Source: JBCCFW01 sp039029535 (GTDB lineage Bacteria > Acidobacteriota > JBCCFW01). Taken from it: DNA of 64,000 bases. A program made the translations under genes and the position numbers. Below, in pieces: positions 56,422 through 64,000 of this stretch. Where the stretch lies: assembly GCA_039029535.1 (NCBI GenBank), contig JBCCFW010000006.1, forward strand, positions 1 through 64,000. Direction: 5' to 3'. The notes under the pieces are model-generated. The model was not told the DNA's origin. It searched no databases and worked only from the letters and a program-made list of their open reading frames with translations. Numbering within the stretch: position 1 is the first letter of the stretch; every line of letters starts with the position of its first letter.

Positions 56422-58698
56422 CTACTTCATGCAGACGGCGCGGATCTGATCGAGCGTCGTCTTGGCGTGCACCGCCTTGAAGATGCCGTCCTGGAGCAGG
56501 GTGGTCATCCCCTCCTTCACCGCCTGGTTGTGGAGGTCGGCCACCGGCTCCTTGTTGGCGATCATCTCGGTCATCCTCTCGCTCGTGACGAGCAGCTCGT
56601 GGATGCCCATTCGTCCGCGGAAGCCACCGCCGGCACAGGAATCACAGCTCCCGGGGCGGCCGAACTGCGTCTCGGGGCCGTACTGGTAGTTCAGCCGCGC
56701 GAAGTCTTCGGGACCATAGGTCTCGACCAGGTCGTTGAACTCCGCCTGGTCGGGCTGGTAGAGCTCGACGCAGTCCTTGCAGACCGTCCGGACGAGACGC
56801 TGGGCGAGGATGCCGAGCAGCGCATCAGCGAAGCTGAACGGATCGCTCTCCATGTCGAGGAGACGGGTGATGGGCTCGGCCGCCGAGTGGGGGTGCAGCG
56901 TGGAGAAGACCAAGTGACCGGTGAGCGAGGCTTCGATGCCCGTCTGGGTGGTCTCCCGGTCACACATCTCGCCGACCATGATGATGTCGGGGTCGGCACG
57001 GAGGAAGGCGCGCATGGCTGCGGCGAAGGTCAGGCCGATCTTCGCGTGCATCTGCACCTGCCGAAGACCCTTCTGCGTGATCTCGACCGGGTCCTCCGCG
57101 GTCCAGATCTTGCGGTCGACCTTGTTGATGTAGCCCAGGCTCGAGTGGAGCGTGGTCGTCTTGCCCGAACCCGTCGGTCCCACGACCAGGCAGAGCCCGT
57201 AGGGCTTGGTGATGCAGTCGTCGACCCACTCCTTGTAGTTGCGGTCGTTGAAGCCCATCTTGTCCAGCGGGATCGGCTTCGAGCTCGCCAGGATTCTCAT
57301 GACGATGTCTTCGTTGCCGCCGGTGGTGGGGATGGTCGCGACACGCAGCTCCAGGCCGCCCTTCTTGGTGTTGAAGCGGATCTTGCCGTCCTGCGGCTTG
57401 CGCTTCTCGGCGATGTCGAGCCGGCTCATGATCTTGAAGCGCGACACGAGGGCCTGGCGGAACTCCGCCGGCACCTCCTTGTAGACCGTGCAGGCACCGT
57501 CCGTGCGGAACCGGATCATCACCGGATCCTTGTCGCCGTTGGGCTCGATGTGGATGTCGGACGCGCCCATCTTGTAGGCGTCACGGACGACCTTGTTGGC
57601 CAGCTTGACGACCTCGTTGTCGTCCTCGCCCTTGTCGGGGTCGTCATCGTCTTGATCCTCGACCGGCGTGAGATCGTCGGCGTCGAGATCGAACTCGTCT
57701 TCGTCGTCATCATCGATGTCGACGACCTCGCCGAAGTTCTTGTCGATGAAGCCGATGATGTCCTCGGCCAGGGCGACGAGCATCTCGATCTTCGGCGAGA
57801 TGTTGGTGGCCTGAATGGCATCGACCTTGGTGAGGTCGTGGGGGTCGGTGATGGCGATGAGGACGGCCTTGCCGTCACGCCCGACCGGCGCCCAGTTGTT
57901 CTTGCGGAGGAACTCGTGGTTGAGCTTGCCCTTGAGGTCGACCGGGAGCTCTTCCTCGCCGGTGAACTGCCAGGACGGGACCGCATAGAACTTGCTGAGC
58001 GACTGGAGGATGTCGCCCTTCTGGACCTTGCCCTTGTCGAGGAGGATGGCCTCGATGGAGCAGTTCTTCATCCGGGCTTCGCCGGCGGCCTGCTGGATCT
58101 CCTGCTCGGAGACCGAGCCCTTGGCGATGAGGAGGCCGTACTTGCTCGGCTTGGTCGAGCTGCTCGTCTTGTTCTGGTTGAAGAAGGCGATGCCGATGGT
58201 CTTGGCGATCTCCTCCAGGCCGGCGACCTCTTCCTGACTGAACGCGCCCACCTGCGGCCGGTTGATGAGCTGGATCACTCCGAGGAGGTACTTCTCGAAG
58301 TTGATCGGGACCGAGAGCACCTGACGCGTGCGGAAGTTGGTCTTCTTGTCCCAGCTCGGGTCGAAGGCGAGCTTGGGGTGGAGCCGCTTGAGCTCACCGT
58401 CGTCGTAGGCGTCGGTGACGTTGACCGTCCGACGCGAGAGCCCGCAGAAGCCGGCCAAGGAGGTGAAGGTCTTGGGGACCCGGATCTCCTTGAGCTGCGT
58501 GCCCGTGTTCGTGACCGAGTAGAGCTGCTGGTTCTTGGTGTCCAGCGCGTAGATCGTCAGCCGCTCGGCGGCGAACAGCGCCTGGATGTCGTCCTTGAGG
58601 CCGACGATGATGTCCCGCGTGCTGGGAGCGGCGTGGATCTTGTTGACCACGTCGAGCATCCGCGACTGGAACGGGGTGTTGGCCGGGCTGGTCGCCAT
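56422..58698 (-). CDS. GspE/PilB-family secretion/pilus ATPase with N-terminal GAF domain
   Basis: The 758-residue cytoplasmic ATPase has an extra GAF domain at residues 20-170 (DIIVGLKDDIQALFAAERLTIYALD, VPINFEKYLLGVIQLINRP). A GspE/MshE N-domain follows (about 185-320), then a very acidic linker (DIDDDDEDEFDLDADD), then the motor: ASDIHIEP, Walker A GPTGSGKTTTLHS, Walker B-box PDIIMVGEMCDRETTQT, and TGHLVFSTLH. A Cys4 zinc motif (VCKDC ... CDSC) is present. The Walker B region reads GEMCDRET where the family usually has GEIRDxET. The ligand of the GAF domain is unknown. AGGAGA lies before the ATG. No other T2SS/T4P gene is nearby. Confidence 0.93.
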   Translation of the reverse strand: MATSPANTPFQSRMLDVVNKIHAAPSTRDIIVGLKDDIQALFAAERLTIYALDTKNQQLYSVTNTGTQLKEIRVPKTFTSLAGFCGLSRRTVNVTDAYDDGELKRLHPKLAFDPSWDKKTNFRTRQVLSVPINFEKYLLGVIQLINRPQVGAFSQEEVAGLEEIAKTIGIAFFNQNKTSSSTKPSKYGLLIAKGSVSEQEIQQAAGEARMKNCSIEAILLDKGKVQKGDILQSLSKFYAVPSWQFTGEEELPVDLKGKLNHEFLRKNNWAPVGRDGKAVLIAITDPHDLTKVDAIQATNISPKIEMLVALAEDIIGFIDKNFGEVVDIDDDDEDEFDLDADDLTPVEDQDDDDPDKGEDDNEVVKLANKVVRDAYKMGASDIHIEPNGDKDPVMIRFRTDGACTVYKEVPAEFRQALVSRFKIMSRLDIAEKRKPQDGKIRFNTKKGGLELRVATIPTTGGNEDIVMRILASSKPIPLDKMGFNDRNYKEWVDDCITKPYGLCLVVGPTGSGKTTTLHSSLGYINKVDRKIWTAEDPVEITQKGLRQVQMHAKIGLTFAAAMRAFLRADPDIIMVGEMCDRETTQTGIEASLTGHLVFSTLHPHSAAEPITRLLDMESDPFSFADALLGILAQRLVRTVCKDCVELYQPDQAEFNDLVETYGPEDFARLNYQYGPETQFGRPGSCDSCAGGGFRGRMGIHELLVTSERMTEMIANKEPVADLHNQAVKEGMTTLLQDGIFKAVHAKTTLDQIRAVCMK

Positions 58699-58845
58699 GG
58701 GACTTCTCCTGAGCTGTCGACGACGGCTCCGTCGCCGCAGGCTGCGGGCAGGCCACGAGATTCCGTTCCCCCCGAGGGATCACCGACGGCTGGGCTCGTG
58801 GCAGGCGGGCATTCTAGAACACTGACCGCCCCCAAATCCCCCACC

Positions 58846-59487
58846 TCAGCGTGGCGGCGGCTGGCTTCGGATGCGCAGGAAGGTCCAGGTCCGGACCTCG
58901 TCGCCGCCCTCGGCGGGGGTCTCCACCATCTCCCCCACCTCGAGACGCCCGTCGGCCAGGACGACCTCGTTGCGCACGAGCGGGGCGAGGCTTCCCGGAC
59001 AGCCCGCCTTCAGCGAGCGCCCGGACAGGTGGTCGCCGCGATCCGAGAGCATGACCCCGCAGTCGCGCTCGATGTCGAGGTCGCGGGGCGCCAGCGGCCT
59101 GAACGACGCCGGACGCAGCCAGGCCCAGACCACCCCCGCGCCGTCCTCGGGCAGGCGATAGACGTCGCGTCGCACGCGGCCATCGCCGGTCTGGGTGAGG
59201 CGCCAGACCGCCTGGTAGTCGGGCTGGTCCAGGGCGTCGACCGGGGCGGACTCGAGATAGAGCCAGGGTCCGTCGACCCGATGTGCCCAGACGTGCAGCA
59301 CGACCAACCGTCGGGGCGTGTCGTGGTCGAAGGAGATGAAGGTGCCCGGCATCATCCGACCGGCGCGCTCGAGGAGGAGCCGACCGGGCGACGCGGTGCG
59401 GGTCCGTCGGGCCGAGACGTCGGTGGCGACGGGCCCGAGGAGGACCAGGGCGAGCGCGAAGAGACCGAGCGACGTGCGGAGACTCAC
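58846..59487 (-). CDS. CpcT/CpeT-like exported protein
   Basis: The 213-residue protein has a signal peptide (TSLGLFALALVLLGPVATDVSA). The mature part follows the CpcT/CpeT lyase fold pattern: WLYLESAPVDALDQPDYQAVW, RRDVYRLPEDG, IERDCGVMLSDRGDHLSG, LKAGCPGSL, and a final WTFLRIRSQ. In cyanobacteria these proteins attach phycobilins. No phycobilisome gene is here, so chromophore attachment is not implied, and the family's role in non-phototrophs is unknown. It begins with GTG overlapping the uppS stop (GTGA), so the two are coupled. Confidence 0.65.
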   Translation of the reverse strand: MSLRTSLGLFALALVLLGPVATDVSARRTRTASPGRLLLERAGRMMPGTFISFDHDTPRRLVVLHVWAHRVDGPWLYLESAPVDALDQPDYQAVWRLTQTGDGRVRRDVYRLPEDGAGVVWAWLRPASFRPLAPRDLDIERDCGVMLSDRGDHLSGRSLKAGCPGSLAPLVRNEVVLADGRLEVGEMVETPAEGGDEVRTWTFLRIRSQPPPR

Positions 59488-60266
59488 GAGGTCTCTTCGG
59501 AGAGCCCCCCGTAGCGGCGATCGCGTCCCTGGAAGTCGGCGATGGCTGCGAAGAGGTGACGCTTGCGGAAGTCCGGCCAGAGGGTCGGGGTGACGTGCAG
59601 CTCGGCGTAGGCCGCCTGCCAGAGCAGGAAGTTCGACAGCCGGAGCTCGCCGGAGGTGCGGATGACGAGGTCGGGGTCGGGCTGCCCGGCGGTGTAGAGC
59701 TCGTCGGCGAAGGAGTCCTCGGTGATCGGCCCGGAGAGCTCGCCCGCCTCGCGTCGCGCCAGGAGCCGGTTGGCGGCGTCGACGATCTCGGTGCGCGAGC
59801 CGTAGGACAAGGCGACGTTGAAGATCATCCCCTGGTTGTCGCGGGTCGACGTGGTCGCCCGCTCGAGCTCCTCCTGAACGGGCAGCGGGAGATCGCCGGG
59901 ACGGCCGATGGCCTGGAAGCGGATGTCGTTCTCTTCGAGGGTCTTGACCTCGCCGCGGAGGTACTCGACCAGGAGCCCCATGAGGGTCTCGATCTCGCGG
60001 GGCGGCCGCTTCCAGTTCTCACGCGAGAAGGCGTAGAGCGTGAGGACGCCGACCCCCAGCCGAGCCGAGGTCTCGACGACCTCCCGGACGGAGATCAGGC
60101 CCTGGCGATGCCCGAAGACCCGAGGCCGGCGGCGCTGGGCGGCCCAGCGTCCGTTGCCGTCCATGATGACGGCGACGTGGCGGGGCAGCCGGTCCATGTC
60201 GAGACGCGCGAGGAGCTCGGCCTCCTCGCTCCCGGGCTCGACGATGTCACGCAGCTCTGGCTTCAC
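59484..60266 (-). CDS. uppS: Undecaprenyl diphosphate synthase (cis-prenyltransferase)
   Basis: The enzyme condenses isopentenyl diphosphates onto farnesyl diphosphate, forming the undecaprenyl carrier. The 260-residue product has every family box: HVAVIMDGNGRWA, FGHRQG, LYAFSRENWKRP, NVALSYGSRTEI, DLVIRTSGELRLSNFLLWQ and AYAELHVTPTLWPDF. It starts with GTG at 60266 or possibly at a later internal ATG (codon 24); the residues before HVAVIM are not conserved. CpcT/CpeT-like follows by GTGA overlap. Confidence 0.97.
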   Translation of the reverse strand: MKPELRDIVEPGSEEAELLARLDMDRLPRHVAVIMDGNGRWAAQRRRPRVFGHRQGLISVREVVETSARLGVGVLTLYAFSRENWKRPPREIETLMGLLVEYLRGEVKTLEENDIRFQAIGRPGDLPLPVQEELERATTSTRDNQGMIFNVALSYGSRTEIVDAANRLLARREAGELSGPITEDSFADELYTAGQPDPDLVIRTSGELRLSNFLLWQAAYAELHVTPTLWPDFRKRHLFAAIADFQGRDRRYGGLSEETS

Positions 60267-60565
60267 GGGCAGTCATGGGGGGCGTTGGGCTCGAAACGAG
60301 GCCCTGATGACCCGATCAGCATGCTAGCACGGTCACGAGGCCGGTCGACCCTCCCGGAGATGGCGATTTCGTGACGATCTCGCCGCCTCCAGCAGCCCTG
60401 AGAACAGCCGAAAAGGGGCTCCAGGGTGCATGATGAGCGCCCTTCGGAGGGACACGAGCCGCGGACGAGGTCCGGCGGCGGGCACCCTCCACATCGTTCT
60501 CGCTGGATCGACGCGACGTCGTTTCAGTCCTCCGGCCGCACGTGGCGGCCGTGCCTGGAGCCCCC
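60267..60565. promoter_or_regulatory. Divergent region, uppS and aspS, with a leader hairpin before aspS
   Basis: This gap of 299 bp has no gene. A 7-bp stem, CGGCCGC (60533-60539) with GCGGCCG (60545-60551), lies just before the aspS Shine-Dalgarno (GGAG at 60557-60560). It overlaps a GTG at 60542 that could otherwise extend aspS, which argues for the ATG at 60566. Confidence 0.5.
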
Positions 60566-62362
60566 ATGTCCCCGCAGTCTCTTCCGAACGGCTCTCCCCT
60601 GATGGGTACCCTGCGAACCGCCTGGTGTGGCGAGCTGCGCAGCGATCACGTCGACACGACGGTGGCCCTCTGCGGCTGGGTCGATCGACGCCGAGACCTC
60701 GGGGGCCTGGTCTTCGTGGACCTGCGGGATCGCAGCGGTCTCGCACAGGTGGTGGTCGAGCCCGAGAACGCCGAGGTCATGGAGGCCACGCGCGAGGTCC
60801 GGGCCGAGTTCGCCGTCCGCGTGGTCGGCCGCATCGTCGCGCGCGAGAAGCCCAACGCCGACCTCCCCACCGGTCAGGTCGAGATCCGCGCCGAGTCCTT
60901 CGAGGTGCTCTCGTCGAGCAAGGTGCCGCCCTTCGTGGTGGCCGACGACGCGCCGGCCAGCGAGGAGCTCCGGCTCAAGTACCGCTACCTCGACCTCCGT
61001 CGGCCGAGCATGCAAGAGATGCTGACCCTGCGTTCGCGCGCGGTCATGGCGGGTCGAGTGGCCCTGGCCGACGCCGGCCTGCTCGAGGTCGAGACGCCCA
61101 TCCTCTTCAAGTCGACCCCCGAGGGCGCCCGCGACTACCTGGTCCCGAGCCGGGTGAACAACGGCAACTTCTACGCCCTCCCCCAGTCTCCTCAGGTCCT
61201 GAAGCAGGTCCTGATGATCTCGGGCTGTGACGGCTACTTCCAGATCGCGCGCTGCTTCCGCGACGAGGACCTGCGCGCCAACCGTCAGCCCGAGTTCACC
61301 CAGATGGACCTGGAGATCTCCTTCTGCAAGGAAGAAGACGTCTTCCGGGTGGCCGAGCGCTTCGTGCAGGCGGTGTGGGCCGCGGGCGGTCACGAGGTCA
61401 CGCCCCCCTTCCAGGAGATGACCTGGGAGGAGGCCATGGAAAAGTACGGCTCGGACAAGCCCGACCTCCGCTTCGGGATGGAGCTCCAGGACCTCACCGA
61501 GCAGCTCGCAGGCGTCGGCTTTGGCGTGCTCGGCGAGGCGAAGTCCCGGGGCGACGTCATCAAGGCGATCCGCGTCGAGGGCGGCGCACGCTTCTCGCGC
61601 AAGCAGGTCGACGCCTTCACCGACAAGGCCAAGGCCGCCGGTGCCGGTGGCCTCTTGTGGATCAAGTGCGCCGAGGACGGCAGCTACAGCGGGCCGCCGG
61701 TCAAGCACCTCGAAGAGGATCAGCTCTCCGGCCTCGCCGAGACCCTGGGCGCCGCCGCCGGCGACCTGCTGCTCATGGTGGTGGGTCCGAAGAAGAAGGC
61801 GCGCACGGCCCTCGGCACCCTGCGGGTGCACCTGGGCGACGAGCTGGACCTGCGTCCGAAGGACCGCTTCGTCTTCACGTGGATCCGGGAGTTCCCCCTC
61901 TTCGAGGAGGACGAGAAGACCGGCGCCCTGGCGGCCGCGCACCACCCCTTCTGCATGCCGCATCCCGACGACGTGGAGCTGATGAAGACCGACCCGGCGA
62001 AGGTCCGCGCGCTCAGCTACGACCTGGCCTGCAACGGCGAGGAGCTGGGCTCGGGCTCCATCCGAATCCACCGGCAGGACATCCAGGCCCAGGTCTTCGA
62101 CGGACTCGGGCTGACCCGCGAGCAGGCGCAGCAGAAGTTCGGCTTCTTCCTCGAGGCGCTCGAACACGGGGCACCGCCCCACGCCGGGATCGCGCTGGGG
62201 CTGGACCGGCTCATCATGCTCATCGCCGGCCGCGACAACCTGCGCGACGTCATCGCCTTCCCGAAGACGGCGTCGGCCACCGACCTCATGGCCGAGTGCC
62301 CGTCGGAGGTCACCACCGAGCAGCTCGACGAGCTGGGGATCGCGGTGAAGAAACAGGGCTGA
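60566..62362 (+). CDS. aspS: Aspartyl-tRNA synthetase
   Basis: The 598-residue class II synthetase charges tRNA-Asp (and perhaps tRNA-Asn). The N-terminal OB-fold binds the anticodon (VALCGWVDRRRDLGGLVFVDLRDRSG). The catalytic domain has motif 2 FRDEDLRANRQPEFTQMD and motif 3 GIALGLDRLIMLIAG. The bacterial insertion (GAD) domain lies between about 310 and 420. The full length and motifs show a functional enzyme. No gatCAB gene is in view, so it is unclear whether it is discriminating. The start after GGAG is taken at 60566. The stop overlaps the next start by 1 nt (TGATG). Confidence 0.97.
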   Translation: MSPQSLPNGSPLMGTLRTAWCGELRSDHVDTTVALCGWVDRRRDLGGLVFVDLRDRSGLAQVVVEPENAEVMEATREVRAEFAVRVVGRIVAREKPNADLPTGQVEIRAESFEVLSSSKVPPFVVADDAPASEELRLKYRYLDLRRPSMQEMLTLRSRAVMAGRVALADAGLLEVETPILFKSTPEGARDYLVPSRVNNGNFYALPQSPQVLKQVLMISGCDGYFQIARCFRDEDLRANRQPEFTQMDLEISFCKEEDVFRVAERFVQAVWAAGGHEVTPPFQEMTWEEAMEKYGSDKPDLRFGMELQDLTEQLAGVGFGVLGEAKSRGDVIKAIRVEGGARFSRKQVDAFTDKAKAAGAGGLLWIKCAEDGSYSGPPVKHLEEDQLSGLAETLGAAAGDLLLMVVGPKKKARTALGTLRVHLGDELDLRPKDRFVFTWIREFPLFEEDEKTGALAAAHHPFCMPHPDDVELMKTDPAKVRALSYDLACNGEELGSGSIRIHRQDIQAQVFDGLGLTREQAQQKFGFFLEALEHGAPPHAGIALGLDRLIMLIAGRDNLRDVIAFPKTASATDLMAECPSEVTTEQLDELGIAVKKQG

Positions 62363-62688
62363 TGTCCGCTCGGGGGGAGGAGCGAAAGACCTCGACCCGA
62401 CTCATGCAGGGCCTGCTCTACTGGGTCCTGGCCGAGCTGGTCGTCCTGGTGGCCCACGTGCTCACCGGAGACGCCCGGCTCGTCTTGCTCACTCCGGCCG
62501 CCGCTCTTCCCGGCTTGCTCTGGTGCATCGGTGCCTTCATCGAGGAAGACACCGGGCATCGGGTGCCCGAGGAGCTGGGCCAGGCCTGGGCAGCCTCGGG
62601 GACCGGACAGCGGCGGCAGTGGGGAGTCGTCAGCGTCCTGCTCGTGCTGCTCTCGGCGTGGTGCCTCGTGACGTTCTTCGCCGGCTGA
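62362..62688 (+). CDS. Small membrane protein coupled to aspS
   Basis: The 108-residue protein has two to three membrane segments (LMQGLLYWVLAELVVLVAHVL, RLVLLTPAAALPGLLWCIGAF, WGVVSVLLVLLSAWCLVTFFA) and a short cytoplasmic N-terminus. It starts at the A of the aspS TGA (TGATG), suggesting translational coupling. I recognise no family. Confidence 0.7.
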   Translation: MSARGEERKTSTRLMQGLLYWVLAELVVLVAHVLTGDARLVLLTPAAALPGLLWCIGAFIEEDTGHRVPEELGQAWAASGTGQRRQWGVVSVLLVLLSAWCLVTFFAG

Positions 62689-62695
62689 GTCGCCC

Positions 62696-64000
62696 TCAGG
62701 CCGGCTCGATCGATCCCCGACGCATCATGTCCTCGAGCTCGACCTTGACCCTCGCGAACTCCATGTCGAGAGCCTCGATGAGCTCGGGCGCCTTGGTCAA
62801 CGACTCCGCCCGGGCGAGCACCTCGAGCTGCTTGCCGAGCTTGCGCAGGTTCTTCGCGCCGAGATAACCACTGCTCCCCGCCAGCGCATGGGCCTCACGC
62901 TCGACCAAGGTGGTGTCGGCCTTCTCGGCCGCCTCCTTGATCTCCATGAGCTTGTTGGGAGTGTCGAGGAGGTAGACCTTGATGACGTCCAGCACCATCT
63001 GCGTGCCGTCCTCGTCCGGCCCTCGGAGCTCGATGAGCGAGTCGACGTCGATGACCGGGTCCGCGTCGTCGGCTGCTTGAGCCGCCACCGGCGGCGGCAG
63101 GCCGGCCGAGGGCAGCTCGCCGATGGCGGTGGTCTTGCCCTGCAGCGGACCGCTGCGTTCGAGCGCCGCCTGCAGCTCCTCGACCCGCACGGGCTTGCCG
63201 ATGAACTCGTCCATGCCCGCCGCCAGGCAGGCCTCGCGATCCTCGGTGAGGGCCGACGCGGTGAGCGCGATGATGCGCGGCGGCGTCCCGTCCCCCGACC
63301 AGTCCTGCCGGATCCGACGCGTGGCCTCGAGGCCGTCCATCTCCGGCATCATGACGTCCATGAGGATCACGTCGTAATGCTGACGACGCAGCGCTCGCAC
63401 CGCCTCGACGCCATCGCTGGCGATGTCCGCCCGGTAGCCCATGCGCTCGAGGATGCGCAGCGCGACCTTCTGGTTCACCACGTTGTCCTCGGCCAAGAGG
63501 ATGCGCAGCGGCAAGCGCGTGGCGAGCCGGTCGTCGAGCTGCTGAGCCTGGACCGGGCTCACCTCCGGCAGCTCGACGAAGACGCCCATGAGCACGTCGT
63601 GGAGCTGTGAGGCCTTGATGGGCTTGGTGAGGAAGGCCGCGAGGTTGAGCTCGTCGAGCCCCTTCCACTGCCAGCCGATCGAGGTCAGGAGGATGAGCGG
63701 CAGGTCCGCCACCTCCGGGCGCTTGCGGATCTCGCGCGCCAGCATGACCCCGTCCATCTCCGGCATCTGCACGTCGAGGACCGCGACGTCGAACTCCTGC
63801 CCCTCCTCGAGCCAGGCGAGCGCCTCCGGACCGGAGCCCGCCGCCGACGGGACCATGTCCCAGGACTCCGACTGCAAGGTGAGCATGCGTCGGTTGGTCG
63901 CGTTGTCGTCGACGATGAGCAGGCGCTTGCCGTTGAGCGCCTGAGCGTCGATGGGGATCTCCGCCCGGGGCTGATCGGGCGCCTCGGCCGCGAGAATCGT
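62696..64000 (-). CDS. Hybrid sensor kinase C-terminus: REC-REC-Hpt, 5' partial
   Basis: The frame is open to the right edge, so the sensor and kinase parts are outside the window. Visible are 434 residues. Receiver 1 begins RLLIVDDNATNRRM, with phospho-acceptor AVLDVQMPEMDG. Receiver 2 begins RILLAEDNVVNQKVA, with VILMDVMMPEMDGLEA and LTASALTEDRE. The C-terminal Hpt domain has the phospho-His motif EREAHALAGSSGYLG. Both receivers keep their Asp and switch residues. The layout matches BarA/GacS-like and other multi-step phosphorelay kinases that pass phosphate on through Hpt to a separate response regulator. It is convergent with the aspS operon. Confidence 0.93.
   Translation of the reverse strand, partial: TILAAEAPDQPRAEIPIDAQALNGKRLLIVDDNATNRRMLTLQSESWDMVPSAAGSGPEALAWLEEGQEFDVAVLDVQMPEMDGVMLAREIRKRPEVADLPLILLTSIGWQWKGLDELNLAAFLTKPIKASQLHDVLMGVFVELPEVSPVQAQQLDDRLATRLPLRILLAEDNVVNQKVALRILERMGYRADIASDGVEAVRALRRQHYDVILMDVMMPEMDGLEATRRIRQDWSGDGTPPRIIALTASALTEDREACLAAGMDEFIGKPVRVEELQAALERSGPLQGKTTAIGELPSAGLPPPVAAQAADDADPVIDVDSLIELRGPDEDGTQMVLDVIKVYLLDTPNKLMEIKEAAEKADTTLVEREAHALAGSSGYLGAKNLRKLGKQLEVLARAESLTKAPELIEALDMEFARVKVELEDMMRRGSIEPA

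Noticed and set aside
56467..59514. 1015-codon plus-strand frame opposite the GspE-like and CpcT-like genes
   Set aside because: It runs across two unrelated genes and an intergenic gap. Low-complexity Val/Asp/Leu/Glu composition marks it as an antisense shadow.

Overview
The window is about 64 kb of GC-rich bacterial chromosome, by eye near 70% GC. It is densely coded, with many GTG starts and many ATGA/GTGA overlaps. The organism is a diderm: it has an Mla/MCE lipid-transport operon, a CusCBA tripartite efflux pump, a TonB-dependent receptor, lipoproteins and undecaprenyl-phosphate genes. Several features recall Planctomycetota, Myxococcota or related lineages: a TPR + ASPIC/UnbV pair, a PknB-type kinase with its own periplasmic partner, an RsbW/STAS pair, secreted FG-GAP/VCBS proteins, a bactofilin-like protein and a sulfatase-modifying-factor-like domain. 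The phylum cannot be fixed from this window alone. No tRNA, rRNA, CRISPR array, transposase or phage gene was seen.

Layout. 1-5613: the end of a fused E1 alpha/beta 2-oxoacid dehydrogenase, infC (which appears to start at ATT), and a small three-gene operon ending in an ASPIC/UnbV lipoprotein. 5674-9510: one large SIR2 + degenerate STAND + TPR gene that looks like a single-gene antiphage receptor/effector and has different codon use from its neighbour. 9731-19209: a copper/silver module with cusCBA, a leading Cys-rich exported protein, and a divergent TonB receptor broken by an in-frame amber codon. 19218-24385: an FGE-like membrane protein, a degenerate AAA+/Fis regulator, a Rieske protein, a CPBP protease and an HPr-kinase-like P-loop protein. 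24658-27824: a Ser/Thr kinase overlapping a periplasmic TPR protein. 28064-32156: HATPase - STAS - MlaE - MlaF - MlaD - lipoprotein, an operon joining an anti-sigma-type module to lipid transport. 32517-37936: two tandem giant secreted FG-GAP proteins. 38159-42123: a coiled-coil protein, and divergently CvpA-like, LytM peptidase and bactofilin-like genes. 42482-51610: a large outer-membrane protein of unknown function, rsmA-uppP, ftsK and a two-gene membrane operon. 51734-56405: tandem paralogous secreted repeat proteins. 56422-64000: a GAF-GspE/PilB ATPase, uppS with a CpcT/CpeT-like gene, aspS, and the end of a hybrid sensor kinase.

Three convergent (3'-to-3') gaps (24386-24657, 32157-32516, 42124-42481) carry members of one dispersed repeat family with hairpin cores. 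This is the clearest structure the genes do not explain. The SIR2-STAND-TPR gene is the best candidate for a defence system with unusual features, because its NTPase motifs are degenerate.
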